From NCBI RefSeq assembly GCF_910592395.1, contig NC_088315.1, positions 7,010,501 to 7,074,500 on the forward strand: a stretch of DNA of 64,000 nucleotides, in the 5' to 3' direction. The notes under the pieces were generated by a model. The model did no database searches and had not been told where the DNA came from. It saw nothing but the letters and a program-made list of their open reading frames with translations. Position 1 is the first letter of the stretch, and the number at the start of each line of letters is the position of its first letter. The position numbers and the translations under genes were made by a program. Source of the DNA: Lineus longissimus. Taxonomy: Eukaryota > Nemertea > Pilidiophora > Heteronemertea > Lineidae. Below are positions 1 to 12,700 of the stretch, one piece after another.

Positions 1-3000
1 GACAACAGGCCTATTTGATATGGTACCCACATTGGTGCCACAACCTTCAACTTCGGCTGTCTCTCCAAGTGAACTTACAGACTGATCCCACTCGCTGAAT
101 GTCAGGTAGTGACATTTACGCTGATCCTTTCATGGAAGAGGCTTTGAAACAACAGGAGGCCAATATTGTGTGGCTTGCAGAAAGCTTCTGTATGAGAAGT
201 ACATTCAATATTCCCTTAGCTTTTTCAGATTGGTTGCTCTTGCCTGGAGGAATCGTTCACCAGAAAATATCTATCAGACTAGTGAGTGCGTTTGCAGGCC
301 AGAACAGTTGGTTGCCAATTGGGTAATTGCCCTGCTCCATCTTTGAACAAAGAAGTCCGTCTAAAGTTACTATCCACTTTGATGGCAGAGGCATACGGCA
401 CTCTGCACCTTTTGGTTTTACGTCTCACTTAGGATGCAGAATTGTTGTGATTGGTGCCTTGTTCAAATCAATGAGTCAAAACAGGAATGATTCACAACCT
501 CCTGATTACCTCGGAGGCTGATCAAATATCCTTCAATGTGCATAGTTGTACGAGTAACCAATGGTCAAACAAGGCTGTTATCTAATCCTGGCACCCTGGT
601 TTAAACCTTTTAAACCCCTCCCTTTCTAAATTTGAAAGATGAAAAGTTTCATATGGCCTGCTGGAATTTAAAAATATGCATGGGCGTAGTGCAGTAGATG
701 CATGTGCCACCAATGAGACTCGCCATATTAAGTAAGCATATCATTGTTCAAAACAACTTTGTTAATTCAGTTCATATCAACATGATTGGACAATTTCACA
801 TTCAATTTCCAATTTAAACTTTTGAATAAACAAACTTGGCTTTGAGGCCCTAATATAGGAAGAAGCTCTGAAATCATCAGAAAAAAGCACCTACATTTTA
901 AAGGGCTCCTCCTCCTTGGTACTATCCAATGAAGTGGCCACATTCGATGCCATATCCCGCTGCTGCACCAGCGCACCACAGCCTCAAACTCACACATATG
1001 CCAACAACATCCAAAGTGAAGAATCTGCACCACCGAGTCTGTGAACTGAATAATCCTTGACTACTAACATCCAAGGAAGGCTTGATCGACGTTCCACATT
1101 TACCGGCGACGATCGCTACTGAAAATGATGTCTCTGGGGTTGCCAGCGACAACTAAGAGAGGAGTCTGCAAGCATGTGTCGATGTGCGGGCTTGGGATCT
1201 GATCAATAGTCTGCAGCCTCTACTGTTGATAATTGCAGACTATATAGGTAGACTTCTCCTCTCCTACTTAACTTCAACAATACTGTGGCTATTTTAAGAC
1301 TATAAGCATTTGAAAGAGAGAATACCACTAAGATTGATGCATGTCTTCAAACGATTACCCACCTGATCGGCTCTGCCAAGCAAACGGAGCAATTTCAAAT
1401 TGGCTGAACAATATTTCAGGAGAGAATGATCAGTTAGACTACACCATGACACAACTGTTTTTCACTACTGCTATTTTGTATTTGATGATAATGAAAAGCA
1501 TGAAGAACAATGAACATAGCTGTTGGGGTCCAACGTATTTTGGAGAAAGCAAGGCAAATCTTCTTGAGCGATTGGCACTTTCCATAACAGGAACTCCAGT
1601 GGCGGAGCTTTGTTGTTGGTGAGCAATTTGGCCGACTTGAAAAAGGTTTCAGGGCACACTGTATGATGTGTCCCCATCCTGATGCCAGGTAAACAATTTT
1701 GCCCGCATCCGCACACAAATCAGTGCATGTCCCATACCCCCACCCACCCACCACCCTATAATACGAAAATTGAAGTAAAAATACATGGGGATTCAGAAAG
1801 TCTAGTTAGAAGCTTTGCGTTGCGAGTTACATGAATTACTGTTGCATGAAAGTCCATCTATCATGTCCCTTCACTCCACTTGGTTTGCAACCAATATAGA
1901 AATTATTCAGGCAATTTTATGTGAAACAAATTAATTGATCCATTCATCACTTGACGACCCAATCGATTTCATAAACACTCCGTAAATCGATGGTAAGAAC
2001 ATTAATGCAGAATATTGGGGGAAAAACGAATGGCTGCAGGAGTGAAATTAAAAGAAAGTGCATTGCGTGGCAGGCTGATTCTTAGTAAGGGACAGATATG
2101 ATGTGCAGAAGACATATCACCACCACATGAGACAGTAAAACAATGCCATTTATACATTATTTTAACAGTACTGCGCTCTGTGACTCCATATTACAATTGT
2201 TTAGCATCACATTAACATGCATGTCAGCAGTGTTGCCCTGACATAACCTCGTCATCTACGGGCTCAGTTTCTCAATGGAGAGGAGAATCAAAGCTGAGTG
2301 GGTTGGTGCTATGTACAGTACTGACTTCCCACGTAATGGGAGTACAAATATACTCTACATGTGAAGAGGTTGCATCATTATATTTTGAAGTTCAACTTCA
2401 GAGCCAGCACCAACTCTCTATCATGTCGATAGAGTTTAAAAGTGACATTTGTAAAATGACGATAAAGCCTTTTTACTCTGCTGAAATATTAAAAGTTCCA
2501 TTACCATCACCAATATCTAGAAATAAACTGACATTGATTAACTAAGTAATTATAGATTGTGGGTGGCTGTTAAAACTGCTGGGCAATTTAAAGTTCCAGA
2601 CTTTGACCTTTGCACATAGAACCATCGATATTGTCATAACCTCAACTGAACACATTTTGTGACTGAACACAGAAAGAAGAGAAATTAAATCATCAAAATA
2701 ATCTGAATTTACATAGAATTCCAATATCTCAATGGAATAAATAGTTCTGAATATCCTTCCTTGCTATTCCACTGTTACATTTTGCTGTTTTTTTTCATTT
2801 CGAGAATTTTGATTACTTCACATCGGGTTCAATCAGAGACAAAAAAAACACATGCTGGAGTCTGCAGGTATATCTTCACTACTAAATATTTAATACATCA
2901 ACAGACGCCATGAAAAATGACCATGGCTAGCAGGTTCCACATAACCTTCCCCAAAACTGCTTATTTGAAAAATAAACAATCTCAATTTTTCACATCAAAT

Positions 3001-3770
3001 ACCTAGTATCCCAGAAAGTTCTGTTGAAACCAATTTGGACTAGAACCTGGGGGAAGAGGTAACTTCACATAGATACAAGAGTACATGTTCTATTTTCATC
3101 ATTTAGAATGTCAGATGTGCAAACAAAGTTTGTGAAACAAGATATGTTGTTTATCAAAATTATCGCAAATATTAGTATATCCAACATGTCCAAGTATGGA
3201 TTATACTTGGTAGATCCAATAGTAAAATGACTTTCTGTACATGATCATTTGCCATTCTTGCCAATCTATACCCAACATAAGGATATAACACCCATTTAAT
3301 ATTGGAAAACGGAATTTTAAGTATTGATACCAGAACCAATATTTACAGATGTTAGGCAGTGCCCAATTACATCTAGGCAGGCTACACAATCTATTGATGA
3401 GAGATAGGTTTGCCAGATTAAGTTTTTAGGATGTTACCAATTAATTTCTTCAGGATAACTAGCAAGCTACTCCAAGTTTCAAGGATACTTCGAGAAAGCT
3501 TGATAAGACATCATACACCCCTGAGGGTTTAAAAGGATTTCTGGCTTCTGTACAGGGTTCAAAAGCAGCTAGGGCAATAAGTGTCTTGCATTTGGCAATC
3601 CAAGAAGAACTCATCCTAAATTGCCATGGCCAGTGGACTGAATTTGAATGTTACTGAGATTCAAAAGGTATTTATGTACGAGTAGGTACAAGCAAGTAAA
3701 AGGCCCTGGAGTTCGGAAAAAACAAAACCCAGTACTGGGCAAGTCAGCTGAATCAATGTCCTCACCTAAT
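1..3770. other. Unrecognised AT-rich sequence, no supported gene
   Basis: Short open frames occur on both strands, for example a 93-codon plus-strand frame at 1341-1622 opposed by equally long minus-strand frames. None has a recognisable domain or a convincing pair of splice sites. A CpG-richer patch lies at about 1070-1200. Apart from the hairpin at 1206-1243 I see no repeat or RNA gene. An intron or intergenic region is the likely nature. Confidence 0.5.
1206..1243. repeat. 10-bp inverted repeat next to a TATATA sequence
   Basis: The arms ATAGTCTGCA and TGCAGACTAT are perfect reverse complements separated by 18 bases. The right arm runs into TATATAGG at about 1240-1247. A TATA-type promoter for the frame beginning at 1341 is conceivable, but no initiator or other promoter element supports it. 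Confidence 0.35.
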
Positions 3771-4489
3771 GCCATAAAAGCACGATGCCATCGATTATCT
3801 GTCAGGTTGTTGCCATGATATCATGGATCAATGCAGATCCATTGATATTGGAGAGGCTAACTAGAAAGCTATGACATTGGAGAATCAACAAGCTGTGAAA
3901 TAAGGTGCAAGTGCTAAAATATTATTTCATGCCCCTCTTTTTGAAGTCTCGATTTTATAGTTTGGGACAAGAACCAGTGACATCAGCCATAGTTCAATAG
4001 CATGAACTAGCTTATTTTTGTCTGCTTTTGTCAGCAATCAGAGTAAGTAACAAACTCTAACAGCTTCTTAAAATGACAAGTTGACAAAATATTTATAGTT
4101 ATCTGGGTACATCAGTTAACCCCGTGAAAGCACAATAATTGATTATATGCCAAATTGGTTTGGATATTTTGGACCAATGACAGTCCATTGATCTCAGAAC
4201 CAGGATAGCATTAGAATACCATTGATGTCACTGACTCATCACGCCATGAAATTGGCAACCAACACCTGATGACCTACAAAAAAGCCATCACAAGCACATT
4301 ATTAAACTGTACCTATATCCCAATCTCTCAAAAGAACGGCCTAGTGCCAGAAAAGCACAGCGATAGCATCGATTATCTGCCAGTTGATGCTCTGATATCA
4401 CGGATCAATGACAGTCCATTGATCTCAGAGTCTGGCTCGCTGGGATTTACCCATTGATACCGAAGAGCCAACATGCCATGAAATTGGCA
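3771..4489. repeat. Three diverged copies of a 110-145 bp repeat
   Basis: Copies begin near 3771, 4131 and 4344. Each has an AAAGCAC motif, then GATTATMTG, then a foldback of the form GATCAATG, six bases, CATTGATC, and copies two and three share a downstream GCCATGAAATTGGCA. The foldback is perfect in the third copy and slightly decayed in the other two. The start-to-start spacing is unequal (360 and about 213 bp), so this is either an irregular tandem array or repeated insertion of one small element. No coding content is evident. Confidence 0.6.
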
Positions 4490-4607
4490 TGATTTCACAC
4501 TCGTGTTCATAATGGAATTCTTTGCTTGATGGAATTGGCATTTAAACAATTAAGAAGCACTGGGCATTTCATGAGCAATACCAGCAAAAGAACTAGAATT
4601 GTCGGTT

Positions 4608-4625
4608 GAGTCTGCAGGCAGACTC
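4608..4625. repeat. 18-bp hairpin with perfect 8-bp arms
   Basis: GAGTCTGC and GCAGACTC flank an AG dinucleotide. It sits immediately before the left inverted end at 4629-4641, so it may be a subterminal structure of the same element. Confidence 0.5.
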
Positions 4626-5154
4626 TGGAGTCTCCGTCAACTGTGGGGTGCTTTGTTGAGGAAGTGGAGGAGGCAGTATGTTTTGGTTAAAAGTTTATTG
4701 GGAAAATAGATATATACATATATACATAGTTGGAGATTAAAAGTCGGGTTACTGGTTTGTAGACCTTGGTATGAGAATTTTCTTCGCTGGCAAGGTTTGC
4801 ATTGGGTTATGTTGCTGCTGTGTTAACGCTGTGTTGGGATAGCAGCGATGGTGCTGTTGTGGTTCACATGTGCCTTAAACACTATTCTGCACATGCGACT
4901 TGCGCATGACCGGAACTTGATCGTCTTATCAACGCCGTCGCCTCGCTCCAAGGCCCTGCCTGTATTGACCACTATTGTTGCCGCGAAAATTTGTTTGTAG
5001 CAAGAATAACGTATAACAACAATGAATCATAAAAGATTTCAATTTATGTCTAAGCAAGTGTGTTCCTGTAATCGTTGCTCTTAAGTACGAATTGATCAAT
5101 TGCGGCCATTTTCAGTCCATTTCCACGGGCCACTTCCTGTCCAACATGGAAGCT

Positions 5155-5282
5155 ATCGAAATTGGCAGGGAATATGGTCGCATAATACGTCTCGTTTGGA
5201 GAATGTGCAATGGCGGAAATCGAAATTGGCAGGGAATATGGTCGCATAATACGTCTCGTTTGGAGATTGTGTAATGGCGGAT
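5155..5282. repeat. 64-bp tandem duplication, two copies
   Basis: The unit beginning ATCGAAATTGGCAGGG repeats once at exactly 64 bp with about two substitutions. Each copy contains a YY1-like AATGGCGG and several CpGs. The high identity means the duplication is recent compared with most repeats in this window. Confidence 0.85.
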
Positions 5283-5562
5283 CAAATTTTCATGACCCAT
5301 CGCCAAACGGCTGTCTCGTCCCCTAAAATATGTCGTTATTGCTCGCTAAATAATTCTGAAAATTCGCACTGCACACCTTTGATGTTTCGAAAAACAACTC
5401 ATTATACTATTTGATTTACTTAATGTCCAGTTTTCCCTAAACTTCGCGAACACGAATCCACCTGGGTTCTCCAATCACCAATGATATACACAGTGCATTG
5501 CATACACCGTAGTCACATGGAACGGGGTTATAAATTGGGGGAATTTGCCTAGCTAAACCAAG

Positions 5563-5602
5563 AGTCTCCTTTCAACCCTACATACGTAGGTTGACGGAGA
5601 CT
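5563..5602. repeat. 40-base foldback at the right end of the 4.6-5.6 kb element
   Basis: AGTCTCC...CAACCCTAC pairs with GTAG-GTTGACGGAGACT, leaving a very short loop and one or two bulges. The right arm is also the partner of the left end at 4629, so three related arms exist in all. Confidence 0.6.
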
Positions 5603-8527
5603 AATAAACAACTACATGTAACCAAACTTAAATCTCATATGAAAATGATGTCATAACTGTTTACTAGATACCTGGCAATAAACCAGCCAACGTCAAGACT
5701 TGTCAATGATCTTAATGGTAGTACCCTGATTTATATGTGCCCTGACAATTGCTGTCACCCCATCACACACAACATTGTAAAACACGTCATTACTCCATGA
5801 AATATGGCTGTCCTTTATGGCTAATTACCTCATAAATACACTGAAATGATAATAATCTTATTTGAGACAGAACACATTTCCCTTTTGTATGAGGATCAAT
5901 TTATGATTTGTGATGATACCATCATGAACTTTGATAAAATATGTAATTTGCTGCAGTCTTATTGGAAAGGTATTCTTCAGCAGTACTTTCAGATTGCAAT
6001 ACATGTGGATCAACATCATTAAGACCCTGTGATATCACATTGGACAATGCTTTCTGAACTTTCGACATTTTTGACTGAGTTGTTCATCAAAGGCTGGCAA
6101 TAACAATAACCTTTGATTCAAATGTTATCTCTGTCAGTTAAATCCATTTTATAAACCAGTGTTAGACATCAAGGTACACCAGCTTTCTAAATGTTGATTG
6201 TGCAAATCGACAAGAGCATGCACAAAGCAAAGTGTAATTTAAAAGAATGTGTAGCTCAGCACAAAAGATGTCTGAGAGGGTAAATGATGGTCCAATTACT
6301 GAAATTAGACAACATCACAGGCAATAACTGTTAAGGCTTAACGATGAGTTTTTCCAAGCAGCGCCTTCAAATTGATTAGATATCAGTGCTAAGCATCATG
6401 AAACGGTAATGGTGTTATCATAACCTGATATTCAAGTTGATTTATACCACACTTGAGCTGATATCACTAATGTATATACTAACAGGTGTCTCATTACAAA
6501 AGATAAAATGCGATTATAGACACAAAGAGAGAAGCACTCTGTGAATGAGTTGCAAACAGAAATTCCAGATGAATATCTTCCATCAAAACCATTTCTTGTG
6601 ACTCAACAAGAGGAGTATTTAGGAAAGACAGTAAAATGTAGAAATGTATTTTCACAGCATGATACCAGAATGGAAGAAGACAGTTTTCCCTTCATCATGA
6701 TCTCTATGAAGGAAGAAGCTATATCTTGCTCACGGCCTCACTGAGTACACTGAAGGAGAACTTAGACAAATTTGGTTCACCGGAGGAGGATTGGATCTAA
6801 CATGGTCTGGATGAAGTACATCAGAGGAGGAATGGATCCAACGAAACCTACTGATTATTAGCCGGTGCATTCCTGCTGTGTAGCCAGACTCTCAGCTTGC
6901 GGTCAAGAGGTCCAAGATCAGACAATAACTTTTAACTTTTAGAACACTGCAACAGCACAGAATTCAATATTGGATTATCGTTAACTTCATCAAAATAAAG
7001 AAAGGAACAGCTGGAACAAGGTTAATAGCTCAAGTGCAAGTTAGCAACAGCTGCCTCTACCAGCACATCACCCCACACAATTAGGGTTGACATGAAAGTT
7101 CAGCAACTGTCTTAACCATTTTGATCACGAATACCTTAACGGATATTGCCAGTTAAGGATCCTGGAAAATTGCTTCATTACCAGCCATTTTAACACAACA
7201 ACTAATGTGATTCTAAGCAGGGTGTCAGAGACAAATGTAATTCAACATCCCCACATGGAATAACTGGTAGCTTGTCCGGTTAGATGCCTATGGGAGAGGC
7301 ATGATTATACCTGCAACTGATGAAAGCTGCTGAATCAAATGACAATGACACCATTGCCAATTTTTTACCTTGAATTGTACATTAAATGATCGATAGCAAG
7401 TCATGCCAGCAGCAACATCATCAGTTTTCATTTTCTTAAACAAAATTGTCTGCCATCTATTCCTCCTGGGCTTTGACTATTTTGGAAATAAAGGATGGGT
7501 TTTCAGCACAACGCAAACTGAAGAAATATCGAATAATTCAAACCAGAATAGACTGTCACTAGACCTACTGCTGATATCATAACCTGACACATTCTCTGCC
7601 GTATGTTTGGTTAAAATATCGCTTAATACTAACAGCCATACCCAGGCACCCACAATTCAACCAATCAATTCCAGCCGGAGATTACTAGCCAGAGGCAAGG
7701 GTCTGTCCACCACTGTTCATCAAAATTCTTCCTGCTTTTCTTCCTGCTGAATATAGATTTGTCACCTTCGTAGGACAAAGAAAAATGTGGGTACTTGGTA
7801 TTGATCAGTATTTGCCGATAGAAGCTGTTGTTGGGAGTCGTGGGGGCCGGATACAAGGCACTGAGATTTTTACCGAAGGGGAACACTAAGCACTAAAAGC
7901 ACCTACACTGCAAATCTTGCACTCCAGATGGTTTCAGTTTTAAACAGCAATGCAACATAAAAAAATTAAATTTTGATAGCGTACAGATCGAGAGCCCAAC
8001 TGATGTTACTGTTCAATTATGTGAGTAATTGGAACGTGACCACTTCTCAACACTACCAGCAAGAATCTTAATGTATTCTCTATAAGTGCCAAAGAACATT
8101 CAAGGGCTACCAGCCAGGAATTCCTATCACTGTATAAAACTTTTTCAGAGGTTGCATTATTTTTGGAGATAAACTGTAATATAAAACATCCCACAAGTCA
8201 GAAAAAACTCTCGTCTAGTCTACCATCAGGGCAACGGAACAGTACTTACCCTGCCATGTCTTGAATATAAAACATTATCCAGTTGATGGAATATCTGTTA
8301 GGGGAGATAATGGCCCAAGGCAAATCTAGAAGACAAGTTAAAGAGCTGCAAGAGGAGGTAATGAGATCTTTGGGATTTGCTGAAAATGTTAATACTTAAT
8401 GGGTAACACTTTGGTGATTAATGAGAGATTGGCCATCTTTTGCCAAAACTAGGTTTAGATATGATGCCCATGATATCTAGACAGGCAAAGTCAGGTATAA
8501 ATAGGGCAAGATATCAACGCCCTGAGA
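5603..8527. other. No supported gene
   Basis: AT-rich sequence. A plus-strand frame at 6541-6744 (67 codons, acidic and hydrophilic) is open but has no domain I know and no convincing splice sites. I see no repeats or RNA genes. Confidence 0.5.
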
Positions 8528-8846
8528 GGTCACCTCCAACGGTTCACCTCCGGGAGTTCACCTCTGACAGTTCACTTCCGACAGTTCACTTCCGACAGTT
8601 CACCTCCGGGAGTTCACCTCCGGGAGTTCACCTCTGACAGTTCACCTCTGACAGTTCACCTCCGGGAGTTCAACTCTGACAGTTCACCTCCGGGAGTTCA
8701 CCTCTGACTGTTCACCTCCGACAGTTCACCTCTGGGAGTTCACTTCCGACAGTTCACCTCCGGAAGTTCACTTCCGAAAGTTCACTTCCAGGAGTTCACC
8801 TCCGTAAATTTACCTCCGACAGTTCACCGTGAGTTCACCCCAGAGA
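8528..8846. repeat. 14-bp minisatellite, about 22 units
   Basis: The unit is GTTCACCTCYGRSA. Two main variants alternate irregularly, one ending CCGGGA and one ending CTGACA or CCGACA. Units decay towards the right edge, where one is shortened to 11 bases. The period is not a multiple of three, so the apparent reading frame across it is not coding. A stray GAGTTCACTTCTGA near 9042 may be a distant remnant of the unit. Confidence 0.93.
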
Positions 8847-9070
8847 GCTCTCTTACCGATTTTACCCGATTTTATGCTGAAATTAGTCACCTTCAGAAAG
8901 CTTCAACTTGACCCAATTTGTCTAAATTAATAACAAAACCCGAAAGATGCTGACTGTATCAGAAGTGAATAATTTCAATTGTTTTAATTATTGTAACAGT
9001 AAAAAGCCCACAAACATGAGTAGCTAACCATGGCTTACCCGAGTTCACTTCTGAGCAATACTGATGCTAG

Positions 9071-9313
9071 TGTGTCAGACAATGTCTCGAGACTCGAATC
9101 AATCATGTTGCAAATATCTACAAGGAAATTGTGATACATATCATGAACATCCTAGAAGAGTATGTATGTAAGGAGTTGGGAGGCAAACACATCATGACAT
9201 CATTTCTACAAGTGGCAAGGAGTCCAGTACACTTCTGGAATATTAGTGATGGTACAAACCGCAAGGAACCTGGATGCTGGCTAGCATACTGCCACCGACT
9301 TATTTTGCAATAG
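9071..9313 (+). CDS. Unrecognised open frame, 80 codons, possible exon or relic
   Basis: The frame is open from just after a TAG at 9068 to a TAG at 9311-9313. It has an amphipathic first half (about residues 8-30, with a pattern like NIYKEIVIHIMNILEEY) and a second half containing two tryptophans and cysteines. No start codon lies near its beginning; the first internal ATG is about a quarter of the way in. I do not recognise a family. The length is within reach of chance, and a minus-strand frame covers the same bases. It may pair with the frame at 9589-9780 as pieces of one decayed gene, but that is only a guess from proximity and strand. Confidence 0.15.
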   Translation, partial: CVRQCLETRINHVANIYKEIVIHIMNILEEYVCKELGGKHIMTSFLQVARSPVHFWNISDGTNRKEPGCWLAYCHRLILQ

Positions 9314-9588
9314 GTTTCAATGGCAATGCCTTTATAATCATACCCTCGGTTGATGACATCCACAACTCATTTACTTAGAGTCTTATATCAAATGTGCTTA
9401 GTTTTGAATATGGCATTTCTTCGGTAGATTTTCTTCCTGTTTCACACCTCATTATTGTTTTCTATTGCGAAAATTTCTGACATATAATCTTTTACAACTT
9501 ACGACTTATATTTTGGCAAAAATGTAAAAAACAATATCCAATCAAAGATATTCTTTCAGAATTGAGGTTATGAAATACACAAAAATAA

Positions 9589-9780
9589 GGGGCTGGCAGT
9601 TTGGTTGACAGGAATTTAGAAAAACAACTAGATATTGACAACGTGCAGCATAGAGTCACCAATACAGACCAGTTGGGCTTTCCCAGGACATGCCAGAATG
9701 AACCAACTTTTAAAAATCTCCTCAATGCAGCTGCACCGAATCGATTAGAGTGCTGGATGAACAAGCTTTGTCCACAGTGA
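9589..9780 (+). CDS. Unrecognised open frame, 63 codons, possible exon or relic
   Basis: The frame lies between a TAA at 9586 and a TGA at 9778. Its composition is protein-like, with balanced charged residues and a motif NRLECWMNKLCPQ at the C-terminal end. The opposite strand is also open over most of the interval (9492-9788), which weakens the case. There is no start codon at the beginning and no clear acceptor. No family is recognised. It could be a terminal exon or a fragment of a mobile element. Confidence 0.13.
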   Translation, partial: GAGSLVDRNLEKQLDIDNVQHRVTNTDQLGFPRTCQNEPTFKNLLNAAAPNRLECWMNKLCPQ

Positions 9781-12700
9781 TTGAACAATCAGCGATTAGA
9801 AACACGATACCCCATCACCATGGTTACATCACATTTTCTTCTGACCACTTGATTTGATTAGATTTTGATGACTTTCTTGAATTTGAAGGCAGTTTTTGAT
9901 TAGGTTAAGAGCAATCTGACCCTAGGCATGCTGGCACAGACAGAATTAGCCTTGGTTGTTATGCCTCGCATTCTTTCAAGTCTTGGGCAGTAAGCTAAAT
10001 GAAGTATAAACATGATACCGGAGCAACATCAGCGTAGGACATGGTAAGACCGATATACGAAATTAACATCAGTGTCTACTTCTTCAAGAAATTAAACAGG
10101 CAACAATCTTAAGCAGCATAGTTTCCTACTAGGTCTCCAGTTGTCTCGCACATTTCATCACGCAATATTCTCATGTAGCTACAGTTTTCCTATTGTATAC
10201 CACTTCTTGCCTATTTAATATCTAATTGACCCAATTAAATTTTACTTTCACTTCGAAAGTTTGTGATCAATGTCGATTCATCGACGGAATGAAATAAGAG
10301 ATTCACTTGACTGAAAGATCAGTCCCACTTTAATCTTCCCAAATGTTGCCAAATGTTACGTTCAGGCATCTGACACATCTTACATTTCAGGGATCATGTT
10401 CCATTGACGATGTAATATCTGAAGCACCTAACAGTTTCATCTCACCATTTCAAAAGCCAGAACTTCAAGATGAACTCTCTGGAAGCAAAATGATAAGACC
10501 ACTCATCTAAAGCAAAGTAAAATTTCCAATCGAATAGAGAAGGAGATCTATTTCAGTTGCAATAAATGTCAGACAGATCAGATGAACCCCGAAGGAGTTT
10601 CAACAGACCAAGGAATATTGTATTTGATATACAACATGATAAAGAAAGTTGCTGATGACAAGATGTACTTTCCTGGGCAAAGAAGAAGCTTTGCACCTTA
10701 ACCCATTGGTTAACAAACTAATAAATGTTTTGAAACTTGAAATCAAATACAATGAAATATTTCCCTGCGCCCTGTAAAACAATGTAATAATCAGAAGATG
10801 TTTTCATCAAAGGAGCGGAATGATGGGCTCACCCACACCATTTATATTGATATAATGAATTTATACGACACCTCATTGAAACTTTTTAACAGGAAGCAGT
10901 TAGAATCAATTATACAGCCCACAAAATACACAATATTTGCAATGCAGGAAGAGAACACTTTAAGAACAGAGTTTTAGAAAACATATCAGCCAATTAGAAC
11001 CTGATACGACTGCAAAATGAAATAGTTCAGGCAATTATGTCACACGAAACATGTTATATGAAACAGACTGTTCAAAGGACAGGTGATATCCTAATATCAA
11101 GTGTCTTTGCGAATCTAGTGCAAGATTTAAGTCGATATAAATTGGCCATCGTATGAATTATTGGGAACTTTTCATCAATTAGATTTGAGATGCCCACATC
11201 ATATACTAGATGAACGTCCTTGCTTTTTTGTCCGAGAGCTCTTTGTAAAATTTTCATTATTTTCGGCTCCTGTCACCCATCTTAGATCCATTTCCATTAT
11301 GACCATTAACACCACCAATAACAATGAAATAAGAATCTTGTATGCAAAATTATATTTCTGATGCAACATAATGAGGTTGCATGCGTGTTTTGCAGCAATG
11401 TCAGGAAATTCGGTAATTGGATACAAGAGCCATATTCCAAATGAGTGTACTTTGCTGTCTGGGAGTGTTTGTGGTCATAGAAAAGTAGGAAATAGGTCAA
11501 AGTTAGATGACAGGCGCTTAAAATGTAATTGACAGAAGTCCGGTCAAAAGAAATGAGTTCATTATTTCCTCCAACAATACTAATCACCCACATTTGGTGA
11601 AAAAGAGTCAATGATGTTGTCTCAAATCAATATTTTAAAAGATAAAATTAAATGTGATGCACCTCACCTAATTTCAGTCACAAATGTCATCACCTCTCCA
11701 GAAATACCGATTTGAACTTCCGATGTGATTTCTCTTCACATCCTCCAATCATTCCCCACTTTGATATAAGTGTGTTTGATCCCGTCGTGTAATCAGATTA
11801 TCTGACATTTTGATGTTTCGAGGTTGCAGCTTTAATCAGTTCTTTTGAAATATGATTGACTTGGTGATACAAGTGGTAGCTTTAATAAACGGATTACAGC
11901 TAACCTAAATGACACTAGTTCTTATTGTTTCAAACCTTACAAACCTATCAGAACAATGGATAGAATATAACCAATGCTGCAGCTTAAGTCCCAACCCGAG
12001 GCTCACAATGATAGTTCTGAAAATATGGATTGTAATTCATAGTTTATATTTCAAATGGAACAGAATTTCTCAAAAAGTTACGATACAGTTGTCATTGATC
12101 AACAGCTCACAATTGTGCAGAACACACTAGAGACATCTTCCAGACTGATAAAGAACTGAAATCAACAGGTTCTGGCTTCATTATATGTCCACATGGTCAC
12201 TCATCAAAAGAAAGGTGCTTGTGTCACAGGCAGTCGATAGTGATAACCGGCTTTATTCTGTTACCTGAAAAACTGCCGTTGGAGTTCAGATCTTCTCAAC
12301 TCAATCATTCGCCTGTATACTTTATAACAAAATTACGCTCAGCAAAGGCTGCAAATGCCTGTATACATACACCAGACAGCCCCCTTGTGGACACCATGTG
12401 TACGGTTTAACTGCCTAACTGCTCTAAGCAGGAAAACATGAAATACAAGTGGTAAAATACAAATCTCCGGCCAGACTAAATCACTCATCTAAGCTGTCAA
12501 AAGTGATGAGTGCAGTTTCCTGCTGCTCTAACCTGTTAGTTGCAGAACTTTGCATCTTTCATGTTTCACACACTTTCACAATCAATAAACTAAGGAATAT
12601 TCCAAATCGTTCACCTGGCATAGTACAAGAGGAGAATGATGGTAGATCAGTTCCCAATCAATTCACTAGCTAGGGCAGTAGGAGATCAGTACTACTTCTC

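Larger units (their letters stand above)
4629..5602. mobile_element. Putative non-autonomous inverted-repeat element, about 970 bp
   Basis: AGTCTCCGTCAAC at 4629-4641 has a perfect 13-base reverse complement at 5590-5602. The enclosed DNA is richer in CpG than its surroundings. The right end is itself a foldback (5563-5602). No target-site duplication is visible outside the two ends and no transposase frame lies within, so the superfamily is unknown. An alternative reading is a CpG-rich promoter region that happens to be bounded by related foldbacks; ATGGCGG-type motifs inside (5210-5216 and 5274-5280) fit a YY1-like promoter element. I lean weakly to a mobile element. Confidence 0.4.

Noticed and set aside
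8440-8637. Plus-strand frame with repeated SPPTVHLREF-like text
   Set aside because: It runs through the 14-bp minisatellite, whose period is not divisible by three.
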